In this document: positions 1 to 8,376 of the stretch, one piece after another | Layout: every line of letters begins with the position of its first letter | How positions within the stretch are numbered: the stretch's first letter is position 1 | Origin: Bradyrhizobium sp. Ce-3 | Lineage (GTDB): Bacteria; Pseudomonadota; Alphaproteobacteria; Rhizobiales; Xanthobacteraceae | Assembly: GCF_022835695.1 (NCBI RefSeq) | Contig: NZ_BQUV01000006.1 | Span: 124,001 to 188,000, forward strand | Reading direction: 5' to 3' | Length of the DNA stretch: 64,000 bases | Notes under the pieces: generated by a model | Told to the model about the DNA's origin: nothing | The model's input: the letters and a program-made list of their open reading frames with translations, nothing else | Database searches by the model: none | Translations under genes and position numbers: made by a program

Positions 1-22
1 CTCACTTGCCAGTATCAATCAT

Positions 23-42
23 GGCCGGGCTTCAGCCCGGCC
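23..42 (-). terminator. Candidate terminator hairpin after metZ
   Basis: A perfect eight-base-pair stem (GGCCGGGC, loop TTCA, GCCCGGCC) lies 21 bases beyond the metZ stop. The bases that follow it on the minus strand are not a clear T-run, so this may be a weak or Rho-assisted terminator. Confidence 0.4.
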
Positions 43-63
43 GTGATGCGTTTCAGCTCTGCC

Positions 64-1278
64 TCAAACCTGCTCCAGCGCCCGCTCGAAATCCTCGATC
101 AGGTCGGCGGGATGCTCGAGCCCGGCGGAGAAGCGGATGAAGCCTTCGCTGATGCCGAGTTCGGCGCGGGCTTCCGGCGCGAGGCGCTGATGCGTCGTGG
201 TGGCGGGATGCGTGACCAGGCTCTTGGCATCGCCGAGATTGTTGGAGATGCGCGAGATCTTCAGCGCGTTGAGGCAGCGGAACGCGCCGGCCTTGCCGTC
301 CTTGACCTCGAAGCCGACCAGCGTCGAGCCGGCACCCATCTGCTTCTTCACCGTCGCGGCCTGCGGATGATCCGCGCGGCCCGGATAGACCAGCCGCGTG
401 ATCTTCGGGTGGTTGGCCAGCGCCTCGGCGATCTTGGCCGCGTTTTCGGTCTGGGCGCGGACGCGGACGCCCAGCGTCTCCAGCCCCTTCAGCAGCACCC
501 AGGCGTTGAACGGCGACAGCGACGGGCCGGTCTGGCGCATGAAATTATGGATGTGCTCGGCGATGAAGGCTTCCGACGACAGGATGACGCCGCCGAGGCA
601 GCGGCCCTGGCCGTCGATATGCTTGGTCGCTGAATAGACCACGACGTCGGCGCCGAGCGACAGCGGGCTCTGCCAGATCGGCGTCGCGAACACGTTGTCG
701 ACGATCAGCCGGGCGCCGCCGCTATGCGCAATCTTGGCGATCGCGCCGATATCGAGCACGTCGAGCGTCGGATTGGTCGGGCTCTCCAGGAAGAAGGTCT
801 TGGTGTTCGGCCGCAGCGCGCGCTGCCACTGGTCGAGATCGAGCCCGTCGACCAAGGTCGTCTCGATGCCGTAGCGCGGCAACAGGTCTTGCACCACGTA
901 CAGGCAGGAGCCGAACAACGCTTTTGAGGCCACCACGTGGTCGCCGGCCTTCAGCGGCGCGAGGATCGCGGTCGTCACCGCGGCCATGCCGGTCGCGGTC
1001 GAGCGCGCGGCTTCGGCGCCCTCGAGCTCGATCATGCGGCGCTCGAACATCGCAATGGTCGGGTTGGAATAGCGCGAATAGATGAAGCCGGGATCCTGGC
1101 CCTTGAAGCGCGCCTCGCATTGCTCCGCGCTGTCGTAGACGTAGCCCTGGGTCAGAAACAGCCCTTCCGACGTCTCCCCGAATTGCGAGCGCAGCGTGCC
1201 GCCATGGACCAGGCGGGTTTCGGGACGAAAATGGGCGGTAGAAGAAGACTTGGCTTCAGAAGACTTGGATTCAGACAT
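64..1278 (-). CDS. metZ: O-succinylhomoserine sulfhydrylase
   Basis: Cytoplasmic PLP enzyme of the Cys/Met metabolism family. It should make homocysteine from O-succinylhomoserine and sulfide in methionine synthesis. The 404-residue length fits the family. The PLP lysine is K219 in SATKHIDGQGR, and the cofactor-binding SRYSNPT motif is near residue 70. I start it at 1278 (MSESKSS), which has a GGAGG site in GGAGGTCAC directly upstream; the open frame runs 27 codons further back into the riboswitch terminator. The SAM-II riboswitch upstream supports a methionine role. A cystathionine gamma-synthase or O-acetylhomoserine enzyme is less likely. Confidence 0.93.
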   Translation of the reverse strand: MSESKSSEAKSSSTAHFRPETRLVHGGTLRSQFGETSEGLFLTQGYVYDSAEQCEARFKGQDPGFIYSRYSNPTIAMFERRMIELEGAEAARSTATGMAAVTTAILAPLKAGDHVVASKALFGSCLYVVQDLLPRYGIETTLVDGLDLDQWQRALRPNTKTFFLESPTNPTLDVLDIGAIAKIAHSGGARLIVDNVFATPIWQSPLSLGADVVVYSATKHIDGQGRCLGGVILSSEAFIAEHIHNFMRQTGPSLSPFNAWVLLKGLETLGVRVRAQTENAAKIAEALANHPKITRLVYPGRADHPQAATVKKQMGAGSTLVGFEVKDGKAGAFRCLNALKISRISNNLGDAKSLVTHPATTTHQRLAPEARAELGISEGFIRFSAGLEHPADLIEDFERALEQV

Positions 1279-1318
1279 GTGACCTCCGAAGTGGCCATTT
1301 CCGCTGGAAAATGACCAC

Positions 1319-1353
1319 AAAAAAACCGGCCTGGAGAAACCTCCACAAGCCGG
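1319..1353 (-). terminator. Intrinsic terminator in the metZ leader
   Basis: Read on the minus strand, CCGGC and TGGAG pair with CTCCA and GCCGG around a four-base loop, and seven T residues follow (plus-strand A-run 1319-1325). It sits between the SAM-II aptamer and the metZ start. Its 5' arm (1349-1353) is shared with the alternative hairpin at 1349-1371, so the two folds exclude each other. Confidence 0.7.
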
Positions 1354-1371
1354 GATCACACTGTCCCCGGC
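1349..1371 (-). promoter_or_regulatory. Candidate antiterminator hairpin
   Basis: GCCGGG (minus strand 1371-1366) can pair with CCCGGC (1354-1349). That would sequester the 5' arm of the terminator. The upstream arm touches the 3' edge of the SAM-II aptamer, so ligand binding could plausibly favour the terminator. The pairing is seen in the sequence; the switching mechanism is inferred. Confidence 0.5.
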
Positions 1372-1427
1372 CTGTTTAGCGACTTATTTAACGTGGCTGC
1401 AAGCCGGCCGGCTCAAATCACCACGGG
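1371..1427 (-). promoter_or_regulatory. SAM-II riboswitch aptamer
   Basis: The minus strand reads CCGTGG-TGATTTG, then a GC-rich segment, then TTGCAGCCACG-TTAAAT, then CGCTAAA and AGG. CGTGG pairs with CCACG as P1. The conserved TGATTT, TTGCA, TTAAA and GCTAAA-AGG blocks are in the order known for the SAM-II (metA motif) pseudoknot of alphaproteobacteria. Known examples sit upstream of metA, metX and metZ, as here. It should lower metZ expression when S-adenosylmethionine is abundant. Confidence 0.9.
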
Positions 1428-1567
1428 ATAAGTGCAGCTGATATTCCCTCGCGCCCTTTCCGTCAAGACGGTCATCGGATAACCCGTAAAAGCCTATATT
1501 TTGGGGCTTGGTGGCCGTTGAGACTATGATTTTGGGCCATCTCGAGGGATCGCCGAGGGACCGTATC

Positions 1568-2674
1568 GTGTCGTTCACGCTGGAAGATGAATCCAACGGA
1601 ATCCTGCCCGACCGCATGATCGCGGAGATGGCGGAGGCCGGCCTCATTCTGCCCGCCTACGACTTCGTCGAGAGCCAGATCCAGCCGGCGAGCCTCGATC
1701 TCCGCCTCGGCGACATAGCCTACCGGGTCCGCGCCAGCTTCCTGCCGGGGCCCGATGCCACTGTCGCCGAGCGGATCGACCAGCTCAAGCTGCACGAGAT
1801 CGATCTGTCCGACGGCGCCGTGCTGGAGACCAATTGCGTCTACATCGTCCCGCTCTTGGAGAGCCTGGCGCTGCCGCCGGAGATCGTGGCTGCGGCCAAT
1901 CCGAAGAGCTCAACCGGACGGCTCGACGTGTTCACCCGCGTGATCGCCGACGGCACCCGCCGCTTCGACATGATCGGCGCCGGCTATCACGGCCCGCTCT
2001 ATGCCGAGATCTCGCCGAAGACGTTTCCCGTGCTGCTGCGCGAGGGCTCGCGGCTCAGTCAGGTCCGCTTCCGGATCGGCGAGGCGACCTTGACCGCCGA
2101 CGAGCTCGACGCGCTGCATGCCTCCGAGCGGCTGGTCGACGCCGACAATGCCGATCTCACCCATGGCGTCGCGCTCTCGGTCGATCTCTCCGGCGCGAGC
2201 TCGGGCGGCTTCGTCGGCTATCGCGCCAAGCGCCACACCGGCGTGGTCGATGTCGATCGCCGCGGCGGCTATGCGGTCGACGACTTCTGGGAGCCGATCA
2301 AGGCGCGCTCCGACGGCAGCCTGATTCTCGATCCCGGCGAGTTCTACATCCTGGCCTCGAAAGAGGCTGTGCAGGTGCCGCCGGACTACGCCGCGGAGAT
2401 GGTGCCGTTCGATCCGCTGGTCGGCGAATTCCGCGTCCACTATGCCGGCTTCTTCGATCCCGGCTTCGGTTATGCCGGCGCCGGCGGCAAGGGCGCCCGC
2501 GCCGTACTGGAAGTGCGCTCGCGCGAGGTGCCGTTCATCCTGGAGCATGGCCAGATCGTCGGCCGCCTCGTCTATGAGCGCATGCTGGAGCGCCCCGACG
2601 CACTCTACGGCCAGCGCATCGGCTCGAACTACCAGGCGCAGGGCCTGAAGCTCTCCAAGCATTTTCGCGTGTAA
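1568..2674 (+). CDS. dcd: 2'-deoxycytidine 5'-triphosphate deaminase, long form
   Basis: Deaminates dCTP to dUTP in pyrimidine deoxynucleotide synthesis. The protein is 368 residues, about twice the E. coli enzyme. Two dUTPase-fold halves are visible: the first around residues 120-180 (YHGPLYAEISPK, SRLSQVRFR), the second around 290-355 (FFDPGFGYAGAGGKG, AVLEVRSREVPF, GQIVGRLVYE). Each keeps a glutamate where the catalytic one sits in Dcd (AEISPK, VLEVRS). I use the GTG at 1568 (VSFTLEDE) because GAGGGA lies seven bases upstream; the frame is open back to a TTG at 1508. It faces metZ divergently. Confidence 0.88.
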   Translation: MSFTLEDESNGILPDRMIAEMAEAGLILPAYDFVESQIQPASLDLRLGDIAYRVRASFLPGPDATVAERIDQLKLHEIDLSDGAVLETNCVYIVPLLESLALPPEIVAAANPKSSTGRLDVFTRVIADGTRRFDMIGAGYHGPLYAEISPKTFPVLLREGSRLSQVRFRIGEATLTADELDALHASERLVDADNADLTHGVALSVDLSGASSGGFVGYRAKRHTGVVDVDRRGGYAVDDFWEPIKARSDGSLILDPGEFYILASKEAVQVPPDYAAEMVPFDPLVGEFRVHYAGFFDPGFGYAGAGGKGARAVLEVRSREVPFILEHGQIVGRLVYERMLERPDALYGQRIGSNYQAQGLKLSKHFRV

Positions 2675-2706
2675 TTCCGCGAGTCGGATTTCGCGTCATC
2701 CTCCGC

Positions 2707-2808
2707 CGTCATTCCCCGCGAAAGCGGGGAATCCAGTACGCCGCGGCCTCTCGATCGATCACAACTGTCTCTTGAATACTGGATCGCCCGATCAAGTCGG
2801 GCGATGAC
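2707..2808. repeat. Palindromic intergenic repeat, CGTCATTCC type
   Basis: The block starts with CGTCATTCCCCGC and ends with GTCGGGCGATGAC. It contains the short hairpins CCCCGC-GAAA-GCGGGG and GCCCGATCAAGTCGGGC. It lies between dcd and the next gene and has no coding potential I can support. Confidence 0.6.
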
Positions 2809-2846
2809 ACCGAGTGTGTATTTCCGCTTCGCGCGTGTGCAATTCC

Positions 2847-2933
2847 GTAGCCCGGATGCAGCGCAGCGAAATCCGGGATGGTGCATACGCGGATTGAGCT
2901 GCCCCGGATTGCGCTTCGCTGCATCCGGGCTAC
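2847..2933. repeat. Palindromic intergenic repeat, GTAGCCCGGATG type (copy 1)
   Basis: An inverted repeat: GTAGCCCGGATGCAGCG at one end and its complement CGCTGCATCCGGGCTAC at the other, with internal ATCCGGG/CCCCGGAT arms. Three more copies of the same design lie at 32795, 36287 and 60438. Confidence 0.8.
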
Positions 2934-2981
2934 GATCATGCACGCGAGCCTGATCTCGCCAACGAGAACATGGGAGCAAGC

Positions 2982-4031
2982 ATGACCGGAGAGCAGGACG
3001 CACGCGAAGCCCAATGGCGCAAGTGGCGCAGCGTCGCCGATCTCTATCACGCCTTCTTCACCGGCCTGATCCTCACCGTGGTCACGCGGCGCGGCACCGC
3101 CGATGCCGCCGAGTTCGTCTTCCGCGTGTTTCGCCGCCAGCAGCAGGAGCGCTTCCTGCCCGGCCTGAAGAAGCTCGGCCTCGATGGCCTGCCGCCGGCG
3201 GTCGCGGCCGCGCAGTATCATTATCTCTCCAACTGGATCGGCGGCGTGCATGTCGAATACATGTACGAGAGCGATCGCAAGGCCTGGATCCGCTATCCGC
3301 CGCCGCGCTGGATCTGGAAGGGCACCGCGATCTGCGGCGTCCCCGGCGAGGTCTCGCGCGCGATGCTGCGCGGCTGGCACGCCAACAATGGCGTGGCGCT
3401 CGGCGATCTCAGGCTCGGCTTCGTCTGCACCAAGCAGAGCGTCGACGGGCAGAACGGGCTCGAGGGCTATTACTGCGAATACGATCATCCGCTTGAGCTC
3501 GACCAGCGCCTGGTGTTCGCGCGGCACCTCGAGGCTCCGCTGTTCGACCCGAAGACCGCGCCGGCGCTGCCGGTCGACAGCTGGCCGCGTCAGCGGCTGG
3601 AGAAGGCCTATCGCAACTACGCGATGGAATATGTGAAGACCGCAGCCCCCGTCATCGTGCAGGTGTTCGGGCCCGAGGATGCCAGCTACCTGCTGCATCT
3701 CACCGGCAGACTGATTGGCATGCAGTATTTCGACGAGGTCGCGCAGGCGCTCGGCGGCCGCCGTGGCCGTGCCACGGAATTTGCCGCATTCCTGCGCACG
3801 CTGTTCGAGTCGCAGGATGATAGCGCCGAGATCAGCGAGTCCGAGGGCCAGTTCGAGATCCGCCAGCAGGGCTGGAAGCTGATGACCGATGTGGCCGACT
3901 ATCACCCGGCCTGCGCCAGCGTCTTGACCGGTCTGCTCGAAGGGCTGGCGGCCGGCTGCGGACGGCATATTCCGGTGCATCTGAAGCCGAATGGCGCCGC
4001 AGGAGCGCCGTTCGTTTGGTCGATCGGCTAG
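2982..4031 (+). CDS. Conserved hypothetical protein
   Basis: A 349-residue protein I do not recognise. It has no signal peptide or clear membrane span. Visible features are an aromatic-rich stretch near residues 85-115 (YLSNWIGG, YESDRKAWIRYPPPRW), a GLEGYYCEYDHPLE segment, and a C-terminal region around 210-330 rich in charged helices. I choose the ATG at 2982 because GGGAG precedes it by five bases; an in-frame ATG at 2970 has no such site. It is followed by a MATE pump 120 bases later, but nothing shows a shared function. A soluble enzyme is possible but unproven. Confidence 0.75.
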   Translation: MTGEQDAREAQWRKWRSVADLYHAFFTGLILTVVTRRGTADAAEFVFRVFRRQQQERFLPGLKKLGLDGLPPAVAAAQYHYLSNWIGGVHVEYMYESDRKAWIRYPPPRWIWKGTAICGVPGEVSRAMLRGWHANNGVALGDLRLGFVCTKQSVDGQNGLEGYYCEYDHPLELDQRLVFARHLEAPLFDPKTAPALPVDSWPRQRLEKAYRNYAMEYVKTAAPVIVQVFGPEDASYLLHLTGRLIGMQYFDEVAQALGGRRGRATEFAAFLRTLFESQDDSAEISESEGQFEIRQQGWKLMTDVADYHPACASVLTGLLEGLAAGCGRHIPVHLKPNGAAGAPFVWSIG

Positions 4032-4151
4032 CGCTTGGGTTCACCTGCAATCGCGCAGGCCCCCCTTGCGTCCCGTGCACGTGGAATCCGCTGTTGCCAT
4101 GGTAGGGAGACACCATGGCGCGGCTCCCCTAGATCGCGCGTGGGAGTAGAA

Positions 4152-5594
4152 ATGTCCGATCTCGGCCTCGCCGAAATACCTGTCGACGAACAAGAACGGC
4201 CGCTGCCGCCGCCGGTGACGAGACCTGCGCGCAATGCGCTGCTCGACGGGCCGATTTTGCGCACGCTGTTGTGGCTGGCGTGGCCAAACGTGATCGCGCT
4301 CTCCGCCGGCACCTGCGTCGTGATCGCGGAGACCTCCTATATCGGCCGGCTCGGCGTCGAGTCGCTCGCGGCGATGGCGCTGGTGTTTCCCTGCGTGATC
4401 TTGACCATGACGATGTCCGGCGGCGCGATGGGCGGCGGCGTCGCGTCCGCGATCGCGCGCGCGCTCGGTGCCGGCGAGATCGAGCGCGCCTCGACGCTCG
4501 CGATGCATGCGCTGCTGATCGGATTGACGTTTGGTGCCACCTTCATGCTGGGCATGCTGACCTTCGGTCCGCGGCTGCTCGAACTGCTCGGCGGCCGCGG
4601 CAACGTGCTGGCGAATGCGATCGCCTACTCGCAGATCTTCTTCGGTGGCGCGATCCTGCCCTGGCTGATGAACACGATGGCCGGCATCCTGCGCGGCACC
4701 GGCAACATGAAGCTGCCGTCGACCATGATCCTGTCCTCGGCGGTGTGCCAGATCATTCTCGGCGGCACGCTCGGGCTCGGCCTCGGGCCGGTGCCGCAGT
4801 TCGGCATGCGCGGCGTCGCGGCGGGGTCGCTGATCGCCTATTCGATCAGCATCAGCGTGATGGGCTGGTATCTGTTCTCGGGGCGCGCTCGCGTGAAGCC
4901 GAAGCTCAAGGGATTGCGCGTGCAATGGGCGATGTTCATCGACATCCTCAGGGTCGGCGCGGTCTCCTGCTTCTCGCCGCTGCAATCGGTTCTGACGATC
5001 TCGATCTTCACCCACATGCTGGCGCAGTTCGGCACCGCGGTGCTCGCCGGCTACGGCATCGGCGCGCGGCTCGAATTCATGCTGACCTCGGTGGCGTTTG
5101 CGGTCGGCATCGCCTCGGTGCCGATGATCGGCATGGCGGTCGGCGCCGAGCGGGTCGCGCGGGCCCGGCGGATCGCCTGGACCGCCGGCACGCTGTCGTT
5201 CCTGTCGGTCGGCGTGGTCGGCAGCTTCATCGCCGTGTTCCCCGACCTCTGGGTCAACCTGTTCACCAGCGATCCGCATGTGCGGGCGACCAGCCATCAA
5301 TATCTCTCGACCGCCGCGCCGATGTACGCCTTCATCGGGCTTGCGATGTCGATGTATTTCTCCTCGCAGGGCGCGGCGAAGGTGCTGGGCCCGGTGCTGG
5401 CGCAGACCGCGCGGCTGATCTTCATCGGCACCGGCGGCTGGTGGCTGTCGACCCATGAGGCGAGCGCGCAAGACTTCTTCACCCTCGCCGCCGCCTCGAT
5501 GGGCGTGCTCGGCGTGCTGTCCTGCCTCAGCGTGATCCTGACGCGCTGGGGCAAGTCAGCGCCGGTCGCGGGAGCGCAGCCGGCGCTGTCCTAA
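4152..5594 (+). CDS. MATE family efflux transporter
   Basis: A 480-residue inner-membrane protein with about twelve hydrophobic segments, the usual MATE size. Family-like stretches include LAWPNVIAL in the first helix, ETSYIGRLGVESLAAMAL, MNTMAGILRGTGNMKLPS and the start of the second half (VGAVSCFSPLQSVLTIS). MATE pumps exchange Na+ or H+ for drugs or organic cations; the substrate is not predictable here. The ATG at 4152 has GGGAG five bases upstream; the frame is open to 4035. A second MATE gene lies at 36376. Confidence 0.9.
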   Translation: MSDLGLAEIPVDEQERPLPPPVTRPARNALLDGPILRTLLWLAWPNVIALSAGTCVVIAETSYIGRLGVESLAAMALVFPCVILTMTMSGGAMGGGVASAIARALGAGEIERASTLAMHALLIGLTFGATFMLGMLTFGPRLLELLGGRGNVLANAIAYSQIFFGGAILPWLMNTMAGILRGTGNMKLPSTMILSSAVCQIILGGTLGLGLGPVPQFGMRGVAAGSLIAYSISISVMGWYLFSGRARVKPKLKGLRVQWAMFIDILRVGAVSCFSPLQSVLTISIFTHMLAQFGTAVLAGYGIGARLEFMLTSVAFAVGIASVPMIGMAVGAERVARARRIAWTAGTLSFLSVGVVGSFIAVFPDLWVNLFTSDPHVRATSHQYLSTAAPMYAFIGLAMSMYFSSQGAAKVLGPVLAQTARLIFIGTGGWWLSTHEASAQDFFTLAAASMGVLGVLSCLSVILTRWGKSAPVAGAQPALS

Positions 5595-5625
5595 GCTATT
5601 AAACCCGTCATCCTCACTCTCTCGC

Positions 5626-5755
5626 CGTCATCCTGAGGAGCGGCCTCTTGGCCGCGTCTCGAAGGATGCACGGCCCCAATGCCTCAACATGCTCGCGGAC
5701 AGAGCCGGGCCGTCGCCCTTCGAGACGGTCGCTTCGCGACCTCCTCAGGGTGACG
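5626..5755. repeat. Palindromic intergenic repeat, CGTCATCCTGAGG type (copy 1)
   Basis: It starts CGTCATCCTGAGGAGC and ends with the complement CCTCAGGGTGACG. Internal arms TCTCGAAGGATG and CCCTTCGAGACGG can pair. A shorter related unit follows the next gene at 6258. It fills the space between two convergent genes. Confidence 0.75.
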
Positions 5756-5785
5756 GTCTCAGTTCAAGATGCGCGGCCAGTCACA

Positions 5786-6202
5786 TCACGCCGCGTTCTT
5801 CGCCCGCGCCGATTTCGCCTGCGCCGTCTGCATCGCCGCCGCGCCGAGGTCCATCTGCGCGTCCATGTAGGGCGCGACCTCGTGCGGCAGCACGTCGGCG
5901 ATCCACACCACCCGGCAGCGCGTGTCGCCTTCGGCAAACACCTGCACCGAGGCGGAATGCTGCTTCAGCCGCTCGCTACTGATCGCATAGACCAGCCGCT
6001 GCCGCTTGTCGTCGCAGTCGACCAGCGTCTCGCGCGCCACGGTGCCGTTGCTGAAAGTGACGGTACGAACGTCGCCGTCGAGTTGGGTGTCGGTCACGAA
6101 GCCCGGCACCAGCCTCGTATGCAGCGCGCCGAAATCGCGCAGCGCGTCCCAGACGTGATCGGCCGGCGCGTCGATCGGAATGTCCTTGTAGATGGAAGCC
6201 AT
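5786..6202 (-). CDS. SRPBCC (START-like) family protein
   Basis: A 138-residue soluble protein with the helix-grip signature: IPIDAPADHVWDALRDFGALHTRLVPGF at the N-terminus and VVWIADVLPHEVAPYMDAQM before the long C-terminal helix. Such proteins bind hydrophobic ligands in a cavity or act as polyketide cyclase-like enzymes; the ligand is unknown. I start at MASIYKD (6202), which has GAAAGG upstream. The frame is open nine codons further back. The Ala/Lys-rich tail (AQAKSARAKNAA) looks disordered. It follows the VOC gene on the same strand, separated by a repeat. Confidence 0.8.
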   Translation of the reverse strand: MASIYKDIPIDAPADHVWDALRDFGALHTRLVPGFVTDTQLDGDVRTVTFSNGTVARETLVDCDDKRQRLVYAISSERLKQHSASVQVFAEGDTRCRVVWIADVLPHEVAPYMDAQMDLGAAAMQTAQAKSARAKNAA

Positions 6203-6257
6203 CTTTGTAACCTTTCGCGTGGTCATCATCGAAGGATGACAGGATCTTGCTCGGGGC

Positions 6258-6303
6258 CATCCTTCGAGACGCCGCGCGTTGCGCGGCTCCTCAGGATGAC
6301 GTC
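6258..6303. repeat. Half-size copy of the CGTCATCCTGAGG repeat (copy 2)
   Basis: ATCCTTCGAGACGCCGCGC is followed by a GCGCGGC arm and CTCCTCAGGATGACG, matching the right part of the unit at 5626-5755. It lies between the VOC and SRPBCC genes. Confidence 0.65.
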
Positions 6304-6321
6304 GGAATGCGTGGCGTTTGC

Positions 6322-6681
6322 CTAAGTCGACACGGCCTCGACATTGTTGCCGTCGGGATCGAGTAGGAACGCCGCGTAGTAGGTCGGGCTGTAGTCCTTG
6401 CGATGGCCCGCCGCGCCGTTGTCCTTGCCGCCGGCCTTCAGGCCCGCGCTGTGGAATGTCTTGATCGCGTCATGGCTCGGGGCGCGGAACGCGATGTGGG
6501 CGCCGCCTTGCGCCTTGCCCTTGTGCAGATGCAGCCAGAGCGCGGGTTCGCCCTTCGGCCCGAAGCCGGCGCCGCTGTCGTCGCGCGAGCACAGCACGAA
6601 GCCGAGCGGCGCCAGTACCGCGGTGTAGAAGCGCACGCTGGCGTCGAGGTCGGTGACGCGCAATCCGATGTGGTCGTACAT
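6322..6681 (-). CDS. VOC (glyoxalase/bleomycin resistance) family protein
   Basis: A 119-residue single-module vicinal oxygen chelate protein. It begins MYDHIGLRVTDLDASVRFY, where the histidine is the usual first metal ligand, and ends LLDPDGNNVEAVST, where the glutamate fits the last ligand. Substrate unknown; glyoxalase-, dioxygenase- and antibiotic-binding members share this fold. The ATG at 6681 has GGAGA upstream. It lies downstream of an AraC-type regulator and ogt on the same strand, with a gap of about 56 bases, so co-transcription is plausible. Confidence 0.85.
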   Translation of the reverse strand: MYDHIGLRVTDLDASVRFYTAVLAPLGFVLCSRDDSGAGFGPKGEPALWLHLHKGKAQGGAHIAFRAPSHDAIKTFHSAGLKAGGKDNGAAGHRKDYSPTYYAAFLLDPDGNNVEAVST

Positions 6682-6737
6682 GATGAGGTCTCCAGTCACT
6701 TGGCGCGTCGACGGACGCGCGGACCGGTGAACCCTAG

Positions 6738-7589
6738 CTATTGCAGCGCAAGACGTTCTTGGAGAATCTTGCGGTCGCCGCGCGAGGCTCCGCGGAATTC
6801 TTGGCGGAATTTCAGCGGCGAGGCGCCGGCGGCGCGGTGGAAGCTGCGTACGAAATTGGAGAGATCGCCGAAGCCGACGTCATAGGCGATGTCGGTGACT
6901 GGGCTGTCGTCGTCGACGAGCCGGCGCGCCGCATGGCGCAGCCGCGAGCGCACCAGATATTGATGCGGTGTGACGCCGAGCACCGCCGAGAACAGCCGCA
7001 GGAAATGGAAGGTGCTCAAGCCGGCCTGCTCCGCGGCATCGTCGAGGTCGATTGCGCGATGTGAATTGGCGTCGATCCACAGCGCGGCCTCGACCGCGCG
7101 GCGGCGATCGCGCAGGCCGGCGGTGAGGGGCTTTGCCTTGCGATCGGACACCAGCTCGACAAGACGGCTGGCGAGCAGGTGGCCGATCTCGTCGAGGCCG
7201 ACGTCGCTGTTGCCAGCTGCCGCCGTTTGGGCGAGCTCGCCGATCACCATCAATTCGGACAGCGGCGGCACCGAACCGACCTGCCAGACCGATGTGCGGT
7301 CGCCGATCGTCTCGACCAGCTCCGGGTCGAGGAAGAACGACAGGCACTCGTCGCCCACCACATGGTCGTGCGTGCAACTGTATTCGTCGCCGGGATGGCC
7401 GACCAGGATCGAGCCTGCCACCAGTTCATGGAAGCGGCCGCGGCAATGGCAGCCGAAGCTGCCGCTGCGCACATACGATACCGAGTGGCAGGCGAACTGC
7501 TCGACGAACGGCTTGTCGCCGGGCTCCGCCGTGCAGCGAAACTCGTTCACCGTGATGCGATCGCGCTGCAACAGCGTGGTTCGGGTCAT
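6738..7589 (-). CDS. AraC family transcriptional regulator
   Basis: 283 residues. The N-terminal half looks like a cupin-type sensing domain ([35 protein letters not shown]). The C-terminal 100 residues carry the double helix-turn-helix: [20 protein letters not shown] followed by [20 protein letters not shown], the classic AraC signature. It starts nine bases after the ogt stop, so the two form an operon. That resembles Ada, where an AraC domain and a methyltransferase are fused, but I do not see Ada's zinc-binding cysteine set here. Its target and inducer are unknown. Confidence 0.9.
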   Translation of the reverse strand: MTRTTLLQRDRITVNEFRCTAEPGDKPFVEQFACHSVSYVRSGSFGCHCRGRFHELVAGSILVGHPGDEYSCTHDHVVGDECLSFFLDPELVETIGDRTSVWQVGSVPPLSELMVIGELAQTAAAGNSDVGLDEIGHLLASRLVELVSDRKAKPLTAGLRDRRRAVEAALWIDANSHRAIDLDDAAEQAGLSTFHFLRLFSAVLGVTPHQYLVRSRLRHAARRLVDDDSPVTDIAYDVGFGDLSNFVRSFHRAAGASPLKFRQEFRGASRGDRKILQERLALQ

Positions 7590-7598
7590 GCCCCAGAT

Positions 7599-8177
7599 TT
7601 AGGGGTGCGGCCGGGGCCGTGCAACGGGCAGCAGCACGTCGAACAGCGTCTTGCTGGTGGTCGGCTGGGCGCCCTCGATCGACAGCAGCCGCCGCTTGGA
7701 AGCGCTGCCGCCGTTTTGCGAGATCCGGTCGGCATGGTGATCCGCCTCGAGCACGCGGTGGCAGGGCACGATGATCATGAAGGGATTGCGGCCGAGCGCC
7801 TGCGCCACCGAATAGACCGCGCCGGACGCACGGAGCGCGCTCGCGACCTCGCCATAGGTCCGGGTCTCGCCGCGCGGAATGGCGCGGACGGTCTGGTAGA
7901 CGCGCTGGTTGAAGGCCGGGATCCCGCTCATGTCGAGCACTGCGCCGGTGAGATCACCATGGCCGCCGCGCAGGATCGCGGCAATGCCCTCGATCGCGAC
8001 CGCGATCTCCTCGGGAGGCCGCATCTCGCGTGCATCGGGATAGAGCTGGAACAGTCGCCTGCGGGTTTCGATTTCGCGGAGCTCGGGAAGCTGGACACCG
8101 GCGACGCCGGCTTCGCCCCATGCGATGCCGCATCGGCCGATTGCCGTGTCGAAAATGGTGTACCCACGCCCCGCCAT
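7599..8177 (-). CDS. ogt: Methylated-DNA--protein-cysteine S-methyltransferase
   Basis: 192 residues. Repairs O6-alkylguanine in DNA by transferring the alkyl group to its own cysteine, a one-turnover reaction. The active-site motif PCHRV is present, preceded by the DNA-binding helix region (VYQTVRAIPRGETRTYGEVA) and the conserved GRNPF. I start at MAGRGYT (8177); the open frame extends nine codons further to 8204. It is first in a minus-strand operon with the AraC regulator. Confidence 0.9.
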   Translation of the reverse strand: MAGRGYTIFDTAIGRCGIAWGEAGVAGVQLPELREIETRRRLFQLYPDAREMRPPEEIAVAIEGIAAILRGGHGDLTGAVLDMSGIPAFNQRVYQTVRAIPRGETRTYGEVASALRASGAVYSVAQALGRNPFMIIVPCHRVLEADHHADRISQNGGSASKRRLLSIEGAQPTTSKTLFDVLLPVARPRPHP

Positions 8178-8376
8178 GACGCCGCCAACCCCCACAACGA
8201 TCATAACATCGGCGCGGTCCGGCGCATCCGGAATCTTGACGATTGGTTAAGCATGTTGCGGCCGCGCTGTGTGACCCCGGCAGCGTCCGGTCACGCAGCT
8301 CCCGGTCACGCATCTTAAAGGCTTTGCCCGCTATCTGGTCGCCGGCATGCTGCTCCAGAAGACGATCGGCGGAACG

